A stretch of 64,000 bases of DNA. It comes from Aquatica leii (Eukaryota; Arthropoda; Insecta; Coleoptera; Lampyridae). The stretch covers positions 34,279,869-34,343,868 of the forward strand of contig CM069438.1 in NCBI GenBank assembly GCA_035610365.1, written 5' to 3'. The translations under genes and the position numbers were made by a program. This document shows, one piece after another, positions 23,801 through 34,176 of this stretch. The stretch's first letter is position 1, and the number at the start of each line of letters is the position of its first letter. Below the pieces are notes generated by a model. That model was not told the origin of the DNA and did no database searches. It saw nothing but the letters and a program-made list of their open reading frames with translations.

Positions 23801-25186
23801 GCGCAAAAAAAGAGTGCTCACTTGACATACATATTCAAAAAGAATCGAAGAAACTACATTAACTACATAAATATAAGAAACAAAGTGAATAACAGAATAA
23901 GAGAAATAAAAAGAGAATATTGGAAGAGCTTTAGTAAGGAAATGGCCTATACGGAACTCAAAAGCGCATTTGGAAAATGCTTATAGTTGTGAAAAGAGAA
24001 GTCGACAAAACAGTACAACTAAATAACATATCGGCAACCTAATGGACCAACTATTTCCATGTACTCAAGAAACCAAGATGAAATCAAACCAACGGATCGA
24101 CAAAGAAGATTACAAAGAGAGGTTGCCAGGGTTATAGAAAGCCTGGAAAAAATATCCGAAGAAGAAGTAATACTACAACTAACACAGATTAAAAATGGAA
24201 AATTTCCAGGTCCAGATAACATCCCGAATGAACTGCTGAAATGAGGGGGAATAGAGTTAGCCAAACAGCTCACTAATCTGCATAACAAAATTTTAGAAGA
24301 GGCGATAACACCGGAAAGATGGAAAGACAGCATAACTATACCATTGCTTAAAAAAGGAAAATCAACTACAGACCAATATCTTTACTAAATACATCCATAA
24401 AATTATTTACTCGTCTTTTGCAACAACGCATTCTCAACCATATCTCAATAAATAAAGAGCAACAAGGTTTTCGGAAAAATCGTTCGACTGTTGACGCAAT
24501 ATTCATTGTTCGGCAGGTTGCAGAAAAAGAAAAGCAATAGAATTCGACAAGCCAGCATTCATGTGCTTTTTAGATCTAACGAAAACTTTTGATAGAGTAC
24601 GCTTTACGAATATTGTGAACGAATTAAAGAGTAAAGGAATACACCTAAACATCATCGAGACGATAAAGCAGCTCAATACGAATAACACAACTATAATTAA
24701 AACAAAAACTATCTAGAATCCAACATAGCAGCTACGGAGACCTCAAGATTAGTGTGAGGCACCAAATTAACAAATCAGCGAGACTAGCTGGAGCCTTAAG
24801 AACAACTACATAGAAAAACAAACACATATCAATAGAAGCCAAAGTAAGGATTTACAAAACATGCGTTAGGCCAGTTATGACCTCTGAAATAGAGGTACTC
24901 TGCATAATCTCGGGAAACGATTAGATAAGAAGAAGCAAAGACATCCGTGAATAGTGCAACGTGGAGGATGTTGTAAGATGGACACGTGCTCGCAGAAGAT
25001 TCTGGAATGAACACGTATCCAGAATGGATAATAACTGGCTTGCAAAAATTGCCAGACCAGACAAGCATCCAAACGACCACCAGGAAGACCTCCAAAACGA
25101 TGGAAGGACAGCTGGTCTTCAGCCTCCCAAGAAAAGCAATACTCGGTATAACAAGCCTCTAGGCTTTCGAAAAGAAGAAGAAAACG
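23801..25186 (+). mobile_element. RTE-like LINE fragment nested in the A-rich LINE
   Basis: 1386 bp flanked by the 13-bp target duplication ATTTTGGACAAAT (23788-23800 and 25187-25199). Two coding blocks. The first (about 24059-24700) is RT: LTQIKNGKFPGPDNIPNELL, then QQGFRKNRSTVDAI and FLDLTKAFDRVR. The second (about 24750-25180) is the C-terminus: NKSARLAGALR, VRIYKTCVRPVMT, and WNEHVSRMDNNWLAKIAR. The catalytic YADD region between them is deleted. Family assignment is from these typical RTE motifs. Confidence 0.8.
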
Positions 25187-25394
25187 ATTTTGGACAAATA
25201 AAGGATTAAGACAGGGGTGCCCACTTAGTCCTAGTTTATTTGCAGTATATTTAGAGGATTTAGAGAAAGCGTTGATAAAGCAACAGAGTGGAGGAATAGT
25301 AATGAGGAGGTTAAAAGCGTGGGTTTTGGTGTATGCGGATCACATAGTGATTATAGCGAAGAAAGAAAGAAAAATGAAGGAGATGATAAAGACA
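25187..25394 (+). mobile_element. A-rich LINE, segment 3: RT catalytic region
   Basis: Joins directly to 23800 when the insertion is removed. Reads RQGCPLSPSLFAVYLEDLEK and then VYADHIVIIAKKERK. The active-site YADD has become YADH, so this RT is inactive. Broken at 25394 by a solo LTR. Confidence 0.8.
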
Positions 25395-26606
25395 TGTTAC
25401 GTGAAAAATTTTTCTAACGTAATACCCTGTATATTGAATTAAAATTAGATTCCGGTTTTGATACCCTCTGCCGATCTTTTCTTGTGACTGTCATTTTACG
25501 ACGAAATCGTTAAGCTGACAACTGTATAAAATGGCCTGTGTAGCATAAAGAAAATTTCGTATGACATCCTCAATAATGGAAATCAAATTATAATTTCATT
25601 ACGCTTGTATAATAATTGAGTCGTCACAGGGTAAGATAGTTACTTCCGTTTTATTAGAATTTTTTTGTAATTTCTCCGTAATTTGATAGCCGTTTTCCCA
25701 CGCTTTGAGCACATGTTCGTTTCAATAAAGAATAATGAAGAATAATTATTATTGAGAAATACCGTTACCGAACGCTTAAGATTTTGGGAAGGCATATTAT
25801 CTACAACGAAAACAAAGTCTCGACAAGCATTACTGTGGGAGATGTTATTTCTTGTACACCAGTCGATTGTGTTATCACCCACCTGTTCGTAATTACAACC
25901 AACAGCATTCGATACAACGGGTTCTTATATCACACTTAATGTATTATTATTAACAATTTTGTAGCTTCTTATTCTTCGTGAGTTATTGTGTGACACGATT
26001 TGCTATTCAATATCTATTCCAGGCTGCTAGCGGGGAAAACGTTTTCTTCGCGCAAGTGGACACTGGATTTTGGGTAAGTTTATTTGATTAATTCTTCGCT
26101 GTCATAAAAGTTACTCACAGAACTTTGGTTAATGTTAATGTCCGTAATTACGTTTACTGTTTACATACCAATAAAGTAATTTCAATTATCATTTAAAGTG
26201 TATCGCATGCTGTGGACAGACAATATTTATTACGAAATTTGCTTTGCTATCTTGATGTAATTTAACCTATGCATTGTGTGTTGCCGATATGTCTGACATT
26301 TCTGAATTGAGAAATTAAATATCCTCCTGTTAATCTCCTATGTTACTACATTAAAGTTGTTATACTTGTTAATCTTTCTTTTATGGTAACATACCTTTCT
26401 CTTTTAATTGTGGTTACCCGAACACCAGAGTAACAAGGATTACGAACCTAAAAATTAGTTACAAGTTTGGACCGTCTGTCGTGATCGAGGCAAAAGTGTT
26501 AATTAAGATTGATCTAGCGCCTTTAAGTATAATTTCCTTGAACCTCCCCTATCTCCGACTGTGTGAGTTGGCCGTGCAAGGTTCGTAAGACCTAAAGCTT
26601 GTAACA
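25395..26606 (+). mobile_element. Solo LTR, copy 5 of the TGTTAC family, nested in the A-rich LINE
   Basis: 1212 bp, TGTTAC...GTAACA, target duplication GACA on both sides. Features on the + strand: TATAAAA near 25526, AATAAA near 25725, exon-like island at 26023-26073 (acceptor ATTCCAG, donor GGTAAGT, palindrome GAAAACGTTTTC at 26035-26046). The order TATA, poly(A) signal, island suggests U3-R-U5 with the island in U5. Confidence 0.88.
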
Positions 26607-26825
26607 GACAGTAAAAGTATCTGGAAAAGAAGTGTCTAAGTGTAAATGTGAGAAAAACAAAGATAATACTGATTCAAAAGAGAGGGCGGGTTAAAAAAAA
26701 GCGGAGTGGAAGTGTGGAGACGAAGTAATAGAAAATGTAAATAAAGTGACTTATTTGGGTTCTCAAATCAGATACGACAATAAAGATAAAGCTTAAATAA
26801 AGTGGTTGACAAAGAAATGTAATAT
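26607..26825 (+). mobile_element. A-rich LINE, segment 4
   Basis: Continues the RT thumb from 25394: LEKKCLSVNVRKTKIL, then NVNKVTYLGSQIRYDN with shifts. Broken at 26825 by a gag-only LTR element. Confidence 0.75.
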
Positions 26826-28809
26826 TGTTACCGTTCGCGACGTAGAGAAACGGCGGTGGAGCGCGGTGGTGGGCCGACGCGAACGTTTATGCGACGCGGA
26901 ACGGCGAATTAATAATAATGGAGAGATTTTAAAGAAATATATTATAATCAAAATAAACAGACAATCAACTTATATACACAACTAACTCTACAGCTATAAC
27001 ATATATACATAAACACCGGTATGAGCGTTACGGTGAACGGTGGAGCGCGAAATGGAGCGGAGACGCGCTCCAGAAACCAGGCCTCAATCTGCCTACTCCC
27101 GGTGGTCTGCTCTCCGTAGACTTTCCTTTAGGGTAGGTGCCGGACGACCAGACTCAGCCGCCCTTTAAGAGAAGGTGTCTTGCTCAGCACGATTCCCCAA
27201 AGTGGAATGCTTCTGCCAGTTTCGGGTCCCGCTTTTAAACTGTTGCCGCCGCCCTCAGGCGGTTTAGAGTGGTAGGGCAGCTCTGCGCAGGAAGTGGGAC
27301 GTTGCAGTTGAAGTTTTGGAAACGTCTCTATTGAAGGGGACGGTAACAGACCCCCCCGCTTCGAAGACGTTTCCACCCCTTCGGAGTTTCTTTCCCAATT
27401 TCTGGAGGCGTCGAAATTTGTTGGGTAGGCAGTGTTGCAAGGCAGCGACGTCGTTTGTAGTCTAAAGTAGACGTATAGAATCCTGAGGTTCTGGAACTGG
27501 TTCGCTTCTTCAGTTTAGGAGCGTGGGGATCCTCTTCGTTTTCTTCTGTCGGAGCGGCTACCGGTGACTGCGGAATCTGCGTCGTGAAGGCGATTTTTGA
27601 GCCGTACGGTTGCGCGTCCTGGAAGCAAACGGGATGTGAGCTCGCGTCGGTAAATAGCGTCTCTAACTTCTTAGAACAAGTCACTTCCGTACGTTGGTGA
27701 AGTTCTTGTTGGTCTTCTTCTGTTGGGGTTGTTTCCACTAGTTGCAGGCTCGGTATCGTGAAGACCGTCTGCATACAGAGTGGTTGAGGTTCCTCAAGGC
27801 AGGCCAAAGATGCGTTCACGGCAACGTGTGACGTAGTGGCAGGTTCTGGGTTTCTTGTTTCGGCGGTCGGTATTAGTGGTAGTTCAGTTTGTGGTTCGCT
27901 TTCCAATGTCGTTTCGAGAGCGGATTCGAGATTGGAGACGAATGCCGGATGCTCGAGGGGGTCCGACATCGTTTTGGTTGTGGTTTGGTAATGCTGGTGG
28001 TTGATTTCGTCAGCGTTTGGCGTCGGTTGACACCCAGAAAACTCTTCCAGAAAGAAATCTTTGAACTGCTGGAAGCGCGTTGCAAAGTCGGCGTAAATGT
28101 TCCACCATTCTGCTGCTCGGCCTTTCAATGCTCCTTTCGTCAGGGAGAGACGCTGCTGCTCGGTGGTTGGTTCTTCTTGAAACCGTAGTTCAAGCTGTCG
28201 TATGAACGCTACCGGGTCTTCTGTCAGGTCTCCGCTAAACGTTGGCAAGAGTCGGCAAGTGGGTTGTGCAAGTAGCATCTGGCGAAGCGTTGCCAATAAG
28301 TTGTCGACTTAGTTGACATTAATTGTGGTTGATGTTGATGATCGTATTGTTGGGCGCCACTGGAGTTTACCGGGTCCAGGCCGGGTTCTTAGTGTGTCGT
28401 CTCGGCGGACAGTGGTTGAAGGCGGTAGTCGTCGTTTCGATAGACGCTGATTGGATGTAGTGGTTGTCGTCTCGACGGACGTTGGTTGACTGCGGTGAGA
28501 CTTCTCAGGTGTGGGCCGGTGCGCGTTGCTTCCGACTGAGCCCCACGTTCTAGAGCGCCAATTGTTACCGTTCGCGACGTAGAGAAACGGCGGTGGAGCA
28601 CGGTGGTGGGCCGACGCGAACGTTTATGCGACGCGGAACGGCGAATTAATAATAATGGAGAGATTTTAAAGAAATACATTATAATTAAAATAAACAGACA
28701 ATCAACTTAAATACACAACTAACTCTACAGCTATAACATATATACATAAACACCGGTATGCGCGTTACGGTGAACGGTGGAGCGCGAAATGGAGCGGAGA
28801 TGCGCTCCA
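26826..28809 (-). mobile_element. Compact gag-only LTR retrotransposon nested in the A-rich LINE
   Basis: 1984 bp with two 247-bp LTRs (26826-27072 and 28563-28809) that differ at about 6 positions by eye. Ends are TG...CA (minus sense TGGAGCGC...GGTAACA). A primer-binding-site-like TGGCGCTCTAGAACGTGGGG sits 2 bp inside the 5' LTR (28541-28560, minus). Flanks are ATAT and ATAG, an imperfect 4-bp target duplication. The only long frame is gag. No protease, RT or integrase, so it would need enzymes in trans. The leader (about 28390-28500) has three loose repeats of about 36 bp. It is GC-richer than its surroundings. Confidence 0.85.
27328..28296 (-). CDS. gag: Gag protein of the gag-only LTR element
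   Basis: Intact 322-codon frame. Residues about 15-90 are a retrotransposon capsid domain (LPTFSGDLTEDPVAFIRQLE, then LKGRAAEWWNIY and FKDFFLEEF). The rest is Pro/Thr/Glu-rich and ends in a basic stretch (KLKKRTSS and YKRRRCLATL). No CCHC zinc knuckle is visible. Because the frame is open and the LTRs are very similar, the insertion looks recent. The overlapping frame at 27128-27376 probably reflects the 3' untranslated part. Packaging and movement would depend on a related autonomous element, which is not in this window. Confidence 0.8.
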   Translation of the reverse strand: MATLRQMLLAQPTCRLLPTFSGDLTEDPVAFIRQLELRFQEEPTTEQQRLSLTKGALKGRAAEWWNIYADFATRFQQFKDFFLEEFSGCQPTPNADEINHQHYQTTTKTMSDPLEHPAFVSNLESALETTLESEPQTELPLIPTAETRNPEPATTSHVAVNASLACLEEPQPLCMQTVFTIPSLQLVETTPTEEDQQELHQRTEVTCSKKLETLFTDASSHPVCFQDAQPYGSKIAFTTQIPQSPVAAPTEENEEDPHAPKLKKRTSSRTSGFYTSTLDYKRRRCLATLPTQQISTPPEIGKETPKGWKRLRSGGVCYRPLQ

Positions 28810-29720
28810 ATAGTAAGTCATGTTTGGCGTATAGGAGAGAAGAGGTTCTGGTAGCAAATAAAATCAAGTAGGTGGTTGTTTAACAAATTTATAAAGAGTG
28901 TGATGATGTACGGGGCGGATATATATGTAAGTGGAAAGAATGGGAAAAAACTACAAAAAAATACTGGAAATAGACGTTAGGATTAGGAAGGGAGGCGCTA
29001 GGGTACATAGTAGAGGAAGAAATAGTGTTAGAAAAGATAAGAATACAAGCGGGTAAGAGAGAAATGTGTTACGAAGAACAAATAAAAGAAAGAAAACAAT
29101 GTAAATTGCTACACATTTGCTGGATAGAGGTAAAAAATTAAAAAATTAAATATGAATAAGAAGAAAGAAAAAGGTATTATAAAAGAGTTGGTTATGCGAG
29201 AGAAAAGGTAAAGAAAATAAGGGGGACAGGAAGGGAAATAAAATATGAGATAATAAGAAGAGATAAGGATATACAGAGACAAGAAACAACAGCAAAAATA
29301 AGAGAAGAGAATACAATGAGAGATAGACAAATACAGTGATAGGCAATATTCTAAGGTACATAAAGGGCAAAAAAAGCTTGAGATTAAAAAGAATGGTAAC
29401 AAGGTTTAGATGCGGGAATGAAGAGCAAGAGAATAAGTATTGCAAGGAAGATAAAGATAGGAGATGTAAATTATGTGGGGATGGGTGAGAAAATATAGAG
29501 CACATGTTAAAGGAATGCATAGAACTATGAGAAGAGGAGAGAAGATGGTTGGAGATTTTGGGAGAAGGAGAAGAAGCAGTGAGATGGGTGGAAGAGGTAT
29601 TAAAAAGGAGAAGAAAATTACAAGTAGTGTAGTAGATGTATTTGTAAATAAAGAATTGATTAGCGGTGGAGGGGTTAAGATTATATTTTTTTATGTAGTA
29701 GGATAATTTTAGGTTTAGTT
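28810..29720 (+). mobile_element. A-rich LINE, segment 5: C-terminus and 3' end
   Basis: Resumes after the gag-only element with FNKFIKSVMMYGADIYV. Further on it has a C-terminal zinc knuckle, CRLCGDGWENIEHMLKEC in corrected frame (about 29465-29515), then EEERRW. It fades out near 29700 without a clear poly(A) tail. Confidence 0.7.
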
Positions 29721-30515
29721 TATAAAATACGAATTCGTTGTTAAAAAAATTCTTTTTATGATAAAGGTTATTAATTAATTAATTACAACCAAAAGTAGTA
29801 GTAAAAAATTAAGTATAATAATATGAATCACACTGTATCTAATCGCGTTTATACGTGTAGCAACTTACGATTGTTTTTTTTTTGGTTTAAAAAGGCATCA
29901 CTAAAGATGTAATCAAGTTTTGTTCCAAAAATTTTACGTTTATTATCGTTAATCGACCATTTAACGACATTTTTGTGCAACCGACTATCAATCTTCTGAG
30001 CGTATTCATTGCAATAAATTATTGCCAAATCGCAAATTTACCATGTCAAGGTACGCACAAATAAAAAATATTTGCTGACGTGGGCGCGAAGGACCAAGAG
30101 GATCCAGAAGGATATTTGTTTTTTTTTTTTTTGGAATTTACTTTTTGATCAAAAAAATTTATCTTTTACAAAAAAAATAAAAAAGCAATACTATTAGATG
30201 CGACTGAGCAAATGGTAATTAAATTCTGCGAAATTAAAAAAATAACGTCATCATATGATGAAAAACCCCCAACTTAAAATCCGGAATATTTTCGAGAATT
30301 TAATTTGATCTACTAATCCGAATCAATTTAAAACAACTCGACCTTTTATTGATAAAATTGCCTTCTGTTGAACTTCGTTACCACATCCTATAGATATGAT
30401 AATTTAATGTCACTGGTTTGTGTTTGGAATACCCCGATACTTTTCTCGTTATTATTCTGTACAACAACGCGACGATAGCGTAGTTGATTACAACTCGTGC
30501 GGCACATCAGTCGAT
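29721..30515. other. Upstream region of the third ADGF gene
   Basis: Simple AT-rich runs (for example poly-T at 30119-30131) and no transposon domain. A CACATCAG ends 5 bp before the ATG, which could be a weak splice acceptor or initiator. The frame is open upstream to 30420 but without an ATG. Confidence 0.4.
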
Positions 30516-32018
30516 ATGTTATCTCTAATCAAAAGTGTCTTAGTTTTAACGGTAGCGTTAAGCGTGTGTGCCGATTTTTGGACCGACCGCGACAAATTTA
30601 TAAAAGATGAAGAAAGTCAAATGCTAGGTTCTTCGATTAATCTAACAGACAAAGAAAAAAAAGTGAATCAAATATTGATGAAGTTCAAATATAACGAATT
30701 CGACGATGGTTTTCTCAATCCGGGTAGTTTCGCCCCTAGCCAACATTTTTTCCAAGCACGTCCTCTCATCCAAAAATCTGATGTGTACAAGTTACTACAA
30801 AAAATACCTAAAGGTGCAGCGCTGCACGGACACGACATTGCGTTAGTCTCGAGCGAATACTTATACAAACAAACTTATAGAAACTCTCTGTATGCGTGTA
30901 GAATTAACGGACAGCTGCGAATGCGGTTTTTACAAAGTTCGCAACAAGACAAACAGTGCAACTGGACGCTTCTAAACGTGTTACGAATTTTAGATCCATC
31001 TTACGATAGTTACTTGCGGTCGCAGATTAATTTATACACCGAAAATCCAAAACAAAAATACAAAAACATTAACGACGTCTGGAACGCGTTTCAAAACATT
31101 TTCTTTACAATAATGGGCCTTGTTACTTACAAACCAGTTTTTGAAGATTATTTTTACCAATCGTTGAAAGAACTATACGACGATAACGTGATGTATCTAG
31201 AATTTCGTGGTACCTTACCTCTATTGTACGATCTCAATGGTACTGAATACACTCCGATCCAAACCGTAGCGGTGTACAAAGAAGTGATTGAAAAATTTAA
31301 AACTGAGTATCCTAGATTTAAGGGCGCCAGGTTCATTTACGCTCCACTAAAAGATGACAATAATTCCACCATGTATAAATACGTTGAAATTCTCAAAGAC
31401 CTTAAAGTGAATTTTCCAGATCTACTAGCTGGTTTTGATTTGGTCGGCCAGGAAGATACCAGAAAGCCTATTAACGCATATTTAGACCAGATCAAACAGG
31501 TTTCTGCAATGGGCATAGACTTCTTTTTCCATGCCGGAGAAACTAATTGGTACGACACTTCTTCTGATTTTAATTTAGTAGACGCGATTCTGTTAGGTAC
31601 TAAAAGAATAGGTCACGCTTACGCTGTGACTAAACACCCACTGGTCGTGGAAATTGTAAAAGAACGTCAAATTGCCATAGAAGTTTGTCCAATTTCTAAT
31701 CAAGTACTGCTTTTGGTATCGGACATGAGAAATCACCCGGCGGCTACCTTAATTGCAAATGGTTTTCCGATCGTAATCAGTTACGACGATCCAACTCTAT
31801 GGAACGGAAAGGCTTTGAGCTACGATTTTTATATGGCGTTCATGGGCATCGCTGGAAAAGAAGCCGATCTTAGATTAATTAAACAGTTAGCTTTAAATTC
31901 GTTGTTGTTTAGTTCGCTTCCTGCCGATCAAAAACAAGTACTTATCTCTGATTGGGAAACTGACTGGACGAGTTTTGTAGATAATGTACTAGCGACGTAT
32001 GCTAATGAAATTCCGTAG
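30516..32018 (+). CDS. Secreted adenosine deaminase (ADGF/CECR1/ADA2 family), copy 3
   Basis: 500 residues from the ATG at 30516. That start gives a clean signal peptide (MLSLIKSVLVLTVALSVCA, cut before DFW, residues 1-19); the frame further upstream lacks ATG. ADGF N-terminal domain with SQMLGSS and LTDKEKKVN, then the deaminase barrel. Active-site set: HGHD (His104, His106, Asp107), DLVGQED, HAGE (His339, Glu342), His367, YDDP (Asp424, Asp425). One change: the GHG after the barrel-strand histidine is GHA (Ala368, codon 31617-31619). All zinc and acid/base residues remain, so activity is likely, perhaps with changed kinetics. Intronless. More diverged from copies 1 and 2 than they are from each other, so it looks like the older duplicate. 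LINE sequence begins within 450 bp downstream. Confidence 0.93.
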   Translation: MLSLIKSVLVLTVALSVCADFWTDRDKFIKDEESQMLGSSINLTDKEKKVNQILMKFKYNEFDDGFLNPGSFAPSQHFFQARPLIQKSDVYKLLQKIPKGAALHGHDIALVSSEYLYKQTYRNSLYACRINGQLRMRFLQSSQQDKQCNWTLLNVLRILDPSYDSYLRSQINLYTENPKQKYKNINDVWNAFQNIFFTIMGLVTYKPVFEDYFYQSLKELYDDNVMYLEFRGTLPLLYDLNGTEYTPIQTVAVYKEVIEKFKTEYPRFKGARFIYAPLKDDNNSTMYKYVEILKDLKVNFPDLLAGFDLVGQEDTRKPINAYLDQIKQVSAMGIDFFFHAGETNWYDTSSDFNLVDAILLGTKRIGHAYAVTKHPLVVEIVKERQIAIEVCPISNQVLLLVSDMRNHPAATLIANGFPIVISYDDPTLWNGKALSYDFYMAFMGIAGKEADLRLIKQLALNSLLFSSLPADQKQVLISDWETDWTSFVDNVLATYANEIP

Positions 32019-32095
32019 GGATAAAATTGCCGGAAAACATTTTAGTATTAATTTTTTAACATGTATTATTTTTCGCAGAAAACTGCATTTGTGTA

Positions 32096-32101
32096 AATAA
32101 A
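32096..32101 (+). terminator. Poly(A) signal for ADGF copy 3
   Basis: AATAAA 78 bp after the stop codon, the first canonical hexamer downstream. Confidence 0.6.
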
Positions 32102-32449
32102 TTAGTCGCGTTCAGTTATTTACTGACCTTTAGGTTATTGCACTGATTTATAAATAGACGAGTGTACGTTAGTTATTTTGTTGTTTGCAAACTTAATTTG
32201 TGCCGCAATTGGTGTTATGAACGAAACGACATAATACTGCTAAACAAGTTCATCAAAATCAAAGGTTGTTATACTATAAAAGTGTTTCTCAACTTTTTTT
32301 TTATTTGTTATAGTTTATTTTAATATTTTAAACACGTTTTATAGTCAACGTTAATTATTTTTACACAGCAACGTTCTAGTCGACACAAACCGAATTTGTT
32401 TTGAATATCGTTGGCAATTTAAAGGTAACTGTATTTGTTTTCTTCAGTT
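32102..32449. other. Spacer between ADGF copy 3 and LINE sequence
   Basis: AT-rich with no coding signal. It may include the untranslated 3' end of the minus-strand LINE that begins at about 32450. Confidence 0.3.
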
Positions 32450-32604
32450 TCCGACAATATTTGGTTTAGTTACTGTGTTCCGATATGAAACAAATGTAAA
32501 AACGGGTTTAGGTCCGATATATGTCTCTGTTGTGCTCTTTTTAGCTAGCGCATCTGCCATTAGGTTTCTCTTAACACTCTGGTCTTTTGGTATCCAGATG
32601 AGTT
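32450..32604 (-). mobile_element. LINE with RNase H, 3' part (left of the Gypsy insertion)
   Basis: Minus strand reads LIWIPKDQSVKRNLMADALA, then KKS and TETYIGPKP, the RNase H end found in I-type LINEs; the usual His after IP is replaced by Lys. Its reading runs directly on from the sequence right of the Gypsy element: the codons for VQL at 38755-38765 join to IWIP here. Confidence 0.8.
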
Positions 32605-33853
32605 TGTTACGGTAACTTTTGATGGTAACAAAACTTCAAATGCTAAGGCACGGTGGCTCAGTACCAGTAGGCAAATATTGGGGGTGGGATAATAAGTCTA
32701 GATTTTTAAGTATGAGGTGATAAGCAATAATAAATATAAGCTGGACAAATAAAATATGTACCCAGAGGGTGTATGGTAATACAACAATTATTACAATAAG
32801 AACGACGTATAATGAGGATGATTGAATCTAATTTACCTTATTGGAAAAAAAAACAAAATGTTCAGAGTCAGTTATGTTATAGTCGCAAATTATTCAGGAT
32901 TCGATTTACTCGAGTTGCGTAAGCAATTAAGTAAAAAAACAATCTTACGTTGATAATTATCCTTCGGTGTAGTTCCCTTGCGCAAGTAACGTTGGCCGAA
33001 GCGATACGAGCTAGATGGAAAAGTAATAACAAGTGGGACCATAGACAATAAATTGGTCCGTATGATGAATACGTTAATTACTTACTGAGTACCGATAAGT
33101 TCGAATGCTGAAGTTAAGTGAGTAAGTTATATTTGATTAAACAAACAAAGAGTTAAGGTAAATGTGATTTACAAATTCAGCAACAATTTTAACTGTAAAA
33201 AGAAAAATGAATAATTTCAGCGGGCAAGTTAATTAAAAGTTAAAAGATAAATAATTGATGGTATTGAAGTGAAAGGAATGTAAGTTAAGCTAGTACAATA
33301 CGTTGATATTGGATTTCTTTGGTTTACCATAAATCGATGTAAATAAAAATGACAGCTCGACGTTGATCGATATGGAAACCCGGATCGATGGATGCGGTAC
33401 CACAGCGATTAAAGAATGGCGTAGAAAATTGACAAAAAACAGATCAACCCAAGTAGAAAACGCCGTCAAATCCGGCGTCAGTTAAGCAACGATGCGGCAC
33501 ACGTGGTACTTTCGAAGTACAAATATCCGTAAAGAAATAAGTCTGGTGAATGTCAGCAGATAGCAGAGGTCTTCGACACACAGCAGTTATTTAAAACATC
33601 CACTTTATATCCGAATAAATCGAGTTTTATAGAAATTATGGAGGTTTCAAGGCACAACGAAAACGGCCACCGTTTGGCACGTTTAGCAAGTTGGCGGCAA
33701 GTGAACTTCATGAAAATGCACTAATCAAGTAAATAATATAAATGTAATTGTATGGCTGAAAATTGACCAATCAGGTTAATAATATCAATGTAATTGTATG
33801 CCATCTGACGGTAAAACTAAAGATTGATAGAAATGTGAACAATTTACATAACA

Positions 33854-34176
33854 CCCCCTTAACAAAAGTGAAGCTAGGAAGCGTTTAGAAAGAGAACGCT
33901 GAGTAGCGAAACCAAAGAAAATATTTGAGGAAATAATCCAAGAGACCAAACAAGAAGCAAAATATTAGTACAAACAACAACAAACCAATTATGAAGAAGA
34001 GAAAAGGCGGTAACGCAAAAGTAGTGAATAGAGGTAGATGGAAGAGCGAGGAAAGTGTTCCAAGGAAAAGAAAGGTTTGAGCACTACCCTACAAAGAAAC
34101 CGTCACAACGTCCTCAGCCAACCACCCATAAGACGTTGGAAGGAAATAAGAAAGGAAAGAAAAAAGAATAAGAAAG
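33854..34176. other. 3' untranslated part of the Gypsy element
   Basis: Between the integrase end and the 3' LTR. No coding frame; ends in the polypurine tract next to 33853. Confidence 0.5.

Noticed and set aside
29109..29520. Minus-strand Leu/Phe/Ser-rich frames over the A-rich LINE end, and similar ones at 19908-20861
   Set aside because: They are the antisense of a Lys/Glu/Arg-rich LINE; the hydrophobic look is a composition effect, not membrane proteins.
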